Under the pieces are notes generated by a model, which made no database searches, was not told the origin of the DNA, and saw only the letters and a list, made by a program, of their open reading frames with translations. From Acanthococcus lagerstroemiae (taxonomy: Eukaryota > Arthropoda > Insecta > Hemiptera > Eriococcidae): a stretch of DNA of 64,000 nt. Location: positions 12,562,321 to 12,626,320 of the forward strand of contig CM063109.1 of assembly GCA_031841125.1 (NCBI GenBank), read 5' to 3'. Shown here in pieces: positions 58,005 to 64,000 of this stretch; within the stretch, counting starts at the first letter, position 1, and each line of letters begins with the position of its first letter. Made by a program: the position numbers and the translations under genes.

Positions 58005-59189
58005 TGAGGATGATGACCAAAGTACATAAATGGTTCAACCATGAATGCCTGAGGAACAACATAGTACAAAAGTACGCAACAATAAACATGAAGACAGACA
58101 GCCAAGTGGCCCGCAACAACCAAGCAACAAGCACAGGTAATGAGAATTAAAAACGAAATACGTAAACTACACAGAGAAAGGAACAGACTGACCATAGAAC
58201 TATACAACAACACTTCATACTGAACCAGACACTAGAACACCAACAAATAGAACAGCACATATACCAAAAAGGGAAATACTACATAGAAAACGAATATGTT
58301 TTGAGGTCTATTTTTTCACGCTGTTTAAAGAAAACACGTTTTAAATATTCCACGGGCCCGCCTGACAGTGGCGTTACATCTCCTCTCTGTAGATGAAAGA
58401 ATAGCCTACTACCTACTTGCAGGCGCTTATAAAGTGACGGGACTGAACTGAACTGGTTGCACGGACTGAACTCGGCTGCGACATTATCCTTTCGGGACTA
58501 AACTCGGATGCAGCCAATGGGATTGATTCTGTTTTTCTATTTTGTAAAAATGAGCGACTTCTTTTTTATACCCTCAGGAAACCATTCGTTCACACCATCA
58601 CGACTGCCTCAGATAAGAGAAGAAATCAATTGCAAATCATCTTCAAATTTGTCTCTCCAAATTAGTGGTTTTTTTTTGTGGTTTTTTGTTTTTTACTTCC
58701 CGAGTTGCCGCATGCACGCTTCCTCAAGAGGGTGTTGTGATTACTTTTCCAGTCAGTCTATTGTTGAAGGCTTTCCACAAGGGAGGTCAAATGCTCAATG
58801 TTTGGCTGTCAGTTGGGGTTTATGACTATTTTCCTACATGAAGAAGAAGACGGGTGGAGAAAACTACAGGTATGGCTAGGGTACCAACTTATTATTATTA
58901 TTTGTTTTGAAGATGTTAGAAATGTTGAATTGGGAAAAAGAGACAAATAATACTTTGTATTTCTTGAAATTGCTGTAGGGTTTCATTCCCACATCGCCGC
59001 TCTCGATAACAGCCTACAGAAACAAGACAAAACGTTTGAAATATATTAAATTCCTACTGAAATGAATGGTGCGATGACCGAAGTTATTCGAAATCACTTA
59101 GTGAAGCTGAAGTCATATCGCGGGTGGTCCTTGAAGTTGATTCGGATACATTTTCAGCAGGGGCGAAATTATAGGGAGATGTGGGTGGT
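58005..59189. other. Intergenic, possible Jockey 3' end then nothing recognised
   Basis: The first 300 bases may be the decayed end of the Jockey element. The rest has no recognisable gene. Confidence 0.4.
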
Positions 59190-59395
59190 TGAAACTGCTC
59201 ATTTGAATTTTTCATTTTTTATGAATGTTTGTCTGTCTACCTGTTTGTTTTTTCAATTAAAAAATATTTTTATTAAAAAATCGGCAAATATTTAATTTAA
59301 AAAAAATTTTGTCGGCGAATTTTTGGTTTTCAAAAATGTTTGTCGACACATATTTCCTCTCCACTTCCCCAAACTTAAAAGTCAAATCTCGTTTC
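59190..59395. repeat. Dispersed repeat pair, copy 1
   Basis: Colinear with 60148-60390: shared CATTTGAATTTTTCATTTT, AATTAAAAAATATTTT, TTTGTCGGCGAATTTTT-like blocks and a CAAACT..AAAGTCA end. Confidence 0.75.
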
Positions 59396-60147
59396 TGAAA
59401 ATGGAGTACCCTGGACTTCTGTCAGAGACTAGTCAGTCAAAAGTGGAAGGCTTCAAGCTGAGTATCGAACGTTATCTGAAAGGTTGAAACAAAGCTGAAA
59501 TGTGGAAAACATTTCGAAAATCTGAAAGTCGGTAGCAAACGTTGAATTTTGAATTTCAATTACTATTCGGTATTCACTAGATTCGCTGTTTGACGAAAAT
59601 ACAGAAATCTGAGAAAGTTGAGCACTTTATTAAAATCTACAAGTTTGAAGCAAAAGACTTATTTTCCAATGTCACAAGCTGAATCCGATAGCAAATGTTC
59701 TATTGTTTAATTTATGGGCATTGGTCCTGGTGAGTATAGGAGCGAAATTTAGTCTGGAACGAAAGTCACAACTCCATGTATTTTTCCCATAAAAACCAAA
59801 GGGAGTTTGTGGCACGGACTCCCCTAATCCAATCGACCTGAAACTTTGAAGGGTTTCTTTTCTTCTTCTTCTTCTTTTTGATTTTATTGGAACCAATTTA
59901 GGAGATGAATCAAAGAAAATTCAGAAAAAAATATCACCAAGAGTAAATAACGACCACCTTAATGTGCAAAGGCAGTTGTGTGTTCCTCTCAAGTATTCCT
60001 AATATCCTTCCAACTTACCCTCCCAGACTAGGGATGCTCAAGTGCGCAAATGTGAGTGCTTGGAGGATAAGGATCTTGTCTACTTTTGCAAGGACGAGAC
60101 TATGAGCGGGTGGGGGAGAAACACCCTCAATAATTTGGCAGTCGGCA

Positions 60148-60390
60148 AATTTTGAAACTGTTCATTTGAATTTTTCATTTTCTAAGAACGTTTGTTTGTT
60201 TGTTTGTTTGTTTACTATAATAATATATTTTTAATTAAAAAATATTTTGACTAAAAAAATCGGTAAATTTTCAAATTTAAAAAAAATTGTGTCGGTGAAT
60301 TTTTAGTTTTCATAAAATATTTATCGGCAAATTTTCTTTCTGCACCCCCCCCCCCATCTCCAAACTGAAAGTCATGTTTCGTCTCTGATC
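60148..60390. repeat. Dispersed repeat pair, copy 2
   Basis: Direct-orientation copy of 59190-59395, with a (GTTT)n expansion at about 60188-60212 and a C-tract at about 60345. Confidence 0.75.
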
Positions 60391-61880
60391 TTTAGTGGTG
60401 ACTTCTGTCCCTGGTAAATATAGTCGATGGTCGTAGCAGGAGGTTTACTGGTGCTTATGGGTGATACTCATTCCAATGGCTATGTTCGTTTCCGTAGTCG
60501 TAGTCTGTTTACCAGTTGTAAATTTTTCATTCCGCAACAAGCCTGGGTTTTATAAAAGTGCTCGCTCGCAGTAAGAAGCCTTCCAGACGACGTTGCAGAT
60601 CGCGAAAAATGGAAACGGTGCTACAGTGTTCCCGATAGTGTAAACAATCATTCTACACCAAAGAAAAAAAATTCAGTTCTTCTCCGTTTTTTTACTAATT
60701 TGGCCGTACTGTGAAATTTTGTTTTCCGCAAAAAGCCTGGGTACGTCAGATCGCATCACATTTACTGAATTTTTCTTTTTTCATTAAGTTGTAAAAAATT
60801 AGTCGTATTTCTGCTTTTTCTCCATGTCGTATCTTAAGTTGTACTATTTTAAGAACGTCTTTTTTCGCGCCTAGTAGTCACTTCTGGTTTTGTTTAAATC
60901 AACACAAGTGCCAAGTAAACGTTAAAAAGTATTTTAAAAATATTAGACCTATAATACTAAAAGGATTCCGCTTACACTCTCAAATATTTTTATTCGAACT
61001 CTGATTATACTCTCAATGTATGATGTCACCCATTGACTACTCCAATCAACTATCAAAATCTTTTATCCATCTGACTGATACTTCGTCCCCGAGGGTATAA
61101 TAATCGCCTAAAACCAATTTTCCAGCTGTATGTTGCAATGTGGAGAATATCGAGAAAAATTTCAAGCAAACGTTGTTTCTTATAGAATATGCCGAATAAA
61201 ACGATCTGCTCTAAAATTTATCCATCTTCACAGAGGTGTTCACAGACCACCTCCAAAATGTAACACATTACAGTGACACATTTGTATCCTTACAATTGCA
61301 CTTAAACACATAATTCCGTAACAAAATAGAAACTAACTTAAATACGTATCATATGATGCATTACCAAATTATTGATTTTTCGAAATCTGGACAGGTCACT
61401 CACTTTCTTCCAATTGACTCGTCTTGTGCTCAGTAGCATGGGAGGGAAGGTTCAGAAGTACATTTCAATACCTCGACTCCAACCCCCTCAAAAGAAGAGG
61501 AAGAAAATTGGAATACAGAATATCATTTGCACCTCTCCATAAGTGGGAATAAATTGAAAAACTACTCAGAAAGCTGATAGGAAGGCGCCATGAGGCATTT
61601 CAGAGACAAGACTTACAAGATTTTTTTCAAGATTTGGACATTTTCATGTCTTTATTTAGGCACATTCCAGCCATGGGTATAACACAAACGAGAAAACGAA
61701 AAGGAATTATAATTTCCATGGAAATTCATTTCGACATTTTTATGTCTTCCCTTTGGCACGCAACAGAAGAAAGCGTTGCTTTGGAGCGTCTACTGACTGA
61801 CTGACTGGCTGACCGGCTGGACTGACTGGATTGACTGAACCTATTGGAGTTTGAAATAGGCTACCTATGAAGGGCTTAAA
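60391..61880. other. Intergenic, nothing recognised
   Basis: No gene supported. Includes an imperfect (GACT)n run at about 61789-61842. Confidence 0.5.
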
Positions 61881-62105
61881 AGAATTCTAAATGAGTTCAG
61901 CAGTCTTAATCAAGTCTAAAAGAGTCTTGAACAATTGAAAGAGACTGAGAGACTCTCAAAAAGTTTTAAAGAAGTCTGGCAGAATCTTATACAAAATAGG
62001 AAGAAGCTCGAGGTGCCTTGAAGAGCTTATAAAACTATTAGAGTCTCAGAAAGTTTCAAGCAAGACTGGAAGATTCTTAAAGAGCAAAAACCACTTTGCA
62101 AGATT
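61880..62105. repeat. Degenerate AAGAGTCT-type repeat array
   Basis: Words such as AAAGAGTCT and GAGACTCTCAAAAAG recur every 20-30 bases. This is the reverse-complement counterpart of the array at 4970-5760. Confidence 0.6.
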
Positions 62106-62887
62106 AGTAGCAGCGTATTAGTTTACTACGTCGGGCCACAAATGGCCGCCAATTTGCCGAAAATAGACCAGCATAGGTTTTAGACTAAAAACTATGTTTA
62201 TACCCGGTCAAGAAAGGGTACAAGATTCTGCTCCATGCGACCTTCCCGATTTTTCTGTCTCTTGAATTTACTGAAAATGTTCTATTTTCACCTCCGTCGT
62301 GTTTATGTTTTCATCATTTGTTGACTTTAGTGCTTCCCTTTGGGAATTATGAGGAGTTAAGGATATAAAAATTCACAAGAAATGCTGAAAATACATTTTG
62401 ATTCAACCTGAGTGAAATATAAGGCGATTGTGTTATTTATCGACCACATAAGCATCAGTGTACCAAGTTCCAACTTCATATTTACTACGTAGGCCCCAAA
62501 ACCCAACTTCAAAAAAGGATTCTCACGTTCCTTTTCTAAGCCGACTCAATTTTTGAGAGCATCCTCATCTTCGTCTTTATAACATAAAAATGTGATAAAA
62601 TTGGAAAGGATTTAAACGTTAGGCAGTTCTAGTTGTAAGTCATATTTCGAAGACTCTACGGGAGGCTATTACTTGAAAAATTGAAAATTCATCAAACATA
62701 AAGTTTCTCGAGTTAATGAGTGCATTTTTTGAGTCATTTTAGAATTGATCTCTACTAGAAGCAAAGGGGGCCATAATCTGAAATATTGAAAATTCATTTA
62801 GGCTCCATTTCGGGTAGAGGTTCAAGCTGAAATACCTTAAAATGAACTCAATGACTCATAAGGACCTATGTTTGATACTACTGATAC
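62106..62887. other. Intergenic, nothing recognised
   Basis: AT-rich, no ORF or repeat of note. Confidence 0.5.
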
Positions 62888-63250
62888 CAACTTGTGGTGT
62901 GGTGGGACGTATGGCGATCTATGACACCGCACCCCGACATCGGAAACTACCCTTTCGAGTATCGCATCAGTGGCCAGAGAGACGCTTTGGGGCCGGACCC
63001 GAGCCCCCATTTCTCCAAGCCGCAACGGTGCACGCGTTCTGCTAGGGCCGCCATGAATTACCTACCTGAGCGCTCGTCTGGAATTCAGGTCCCCCAGAGC
63101 CAGACGCGCTGCCTCTTCACTCTCCGCTCCAGCCCTTGCCTACGAGCGAGCTCTCGACCACTCTGTCTCCATCTTCTTCCTCATGATGGCCGAAACGAAG
63201 GCCGACACTCGGTTCCATCCGCTTCGGCTCACAACTTCCAATGATTCAGG
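62888..63250 (+). repeat. GC-rich repeat, longer copy of the SINE-like element
   Basis: The first 100 bases match the insertion at 48994-49101 (GGTGTGGTGGGACGTATGGC, GACACCGC, GGAAACTACCCTTTCG, GCATCAGTGGCC). A further GC-rich stretch follows to about 63250, absent from the shorter copy. No clear target duplication seen here. Confidence 0.65.
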
Positions 63251-64000
63251 TCGTAGTCCCTTGTGGAGCCTTCTGATTAGGGGTTTCAGATAAAATAAAC
63301 TCGATAACTCAAGAAACCCTATAATCGATGTATTGGAAGCTGCTAACCCCAATGTTTGCGTTCACTTCCTGTGGATTCTTCAAGGGTAGCGTGCGTCTAG
63401 AAAGGTCCATGGGATGTGCTCACTTTTGTAAATGGAATTCAATGAGGGAAGCTCTTGAGGAGTTTCTAGAAAGGCTGAACCCTCTTTACCTCGCTCTTTC
63501 ATGGTTAGCTTACTTGAAGTCACTTATCTTGGGCTTCAAGTAAAGAAAATTGACGCTACCTCGTGGAAAAAAGGGAACATCAAAGGAGTTTACAATCCGG
63601 CTAAATTCAACTGTGAAAAATGCCTCTCGTTCCAAAACTCAGTATCATCTGTACTTATGGTATTTTTGCACACGTTTTCGAGTAGTTATCTACGAATGAC
63701 TGTAAAGCTTGCTGATCTGTCAGTTTTGTTTCTTTCTGTACAAAAACTAAGGTGTTCGTTAATTGTCTAATTCATTACCTATTACCAGAAAAAAAGGGGG
63801 TTTGAAGACCGTAATACTTTAGTCCCTCTCTGTACATAACATGAAAGTCAAAGGAAAATTACCGGAGGAAATCGTAACCTCCCTTTCCTCTTCCTCAGCC
63901 GACCTTCAAGATGTAGAATTTGTGAGCGAAGATCAATCTCATTGTAATTCCAATCATTCTCGTGCGAAATCATTGTTCCTTGATCGCGTTTCGTTACCGC
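63251..64000. other. Intergenic, no gene seen
   Basis: No supported coding region to the window end. Confidence 0.45.

Noticed and set aside
62888..63250. Ribosomal RNA gene fragment, suggested by high GC
   Set aside because: No rRNA landmark recognised; it is a longer copy of the repeat at 48994-49101.

Overview
The window looks like nuclear DNA of an insect. It is AT-rich, its genes are split into many short exons by GT-AG introns, and it is crowded with mariner, piggyBac, Jockey/R1-type and endonuclease-RT non-LTR element remnants plus inverted-repeat elements. Transposon flavour and gene family fit insects well; a hemipteran would suit but is only a guess. No tRNA, rRNA, CRISPR array or bacterial gene was seen.

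Two large genes dominate, both on the + strand and in tandem. Gene A (2766-20374; its 5' exons would lie left of the window) and gene B (32181-54394, complete) encode paralogous proteins of the animal type I fatty acid synthase (FAS) family. I rebuilt them exon by exon from splice sites, reading frame and mutual similarity. Gene B has 35 exons and 2153 codons. Gene A shows 29 exons and 1777 codons matching gene B exons 7-35. All 28 shared introns have the same phase, many exon pairs have identical length, and neither reconstruction contains a stop or frameshift.

The central observation is that these are mostly dead synthases with a preserved architecture (KS-MAT-DH-pseudoKR-ER-KR-TE). In gene B the ketosynthase Cys is Pro and its first active-site His is Ser. 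In both genes the enoyl reductase has lost its NADPH loop and part of its N-terminal lobe, the ketoreductase lacks the segments carrying its catalytic residues, the acyl carrier protein is absent, and the thioesterase triad is replaced (Ser to Thr, Asp to Glu, His lost). The malonyl/acetyl transferase Ser, Arg and His and the dehydratase His and Asp are kept in both. This looks like a maintained pseudoenzyme or repurposed acyl-transferase/dehydratase family that arose before the tandem duplication.

Layout: 1-2765 repeats and probable intron of gene A; 2766-20374 gene A; 20375-32180 intergenic transposon graveyard (mariner, piggyBac with a nested inverted-repeat element, further inverted-repeat elements, two LINE fragments); 32181-54394 gene B, whose introns carry three copies of one inverted-repeat element family, a long palindrome, and LINE fragments with nested insertions; 54395-64000 intergenic, with a LINE endonuclease fragment, a degenerate Jockey reverse transcriptase and several dispersed repeats.
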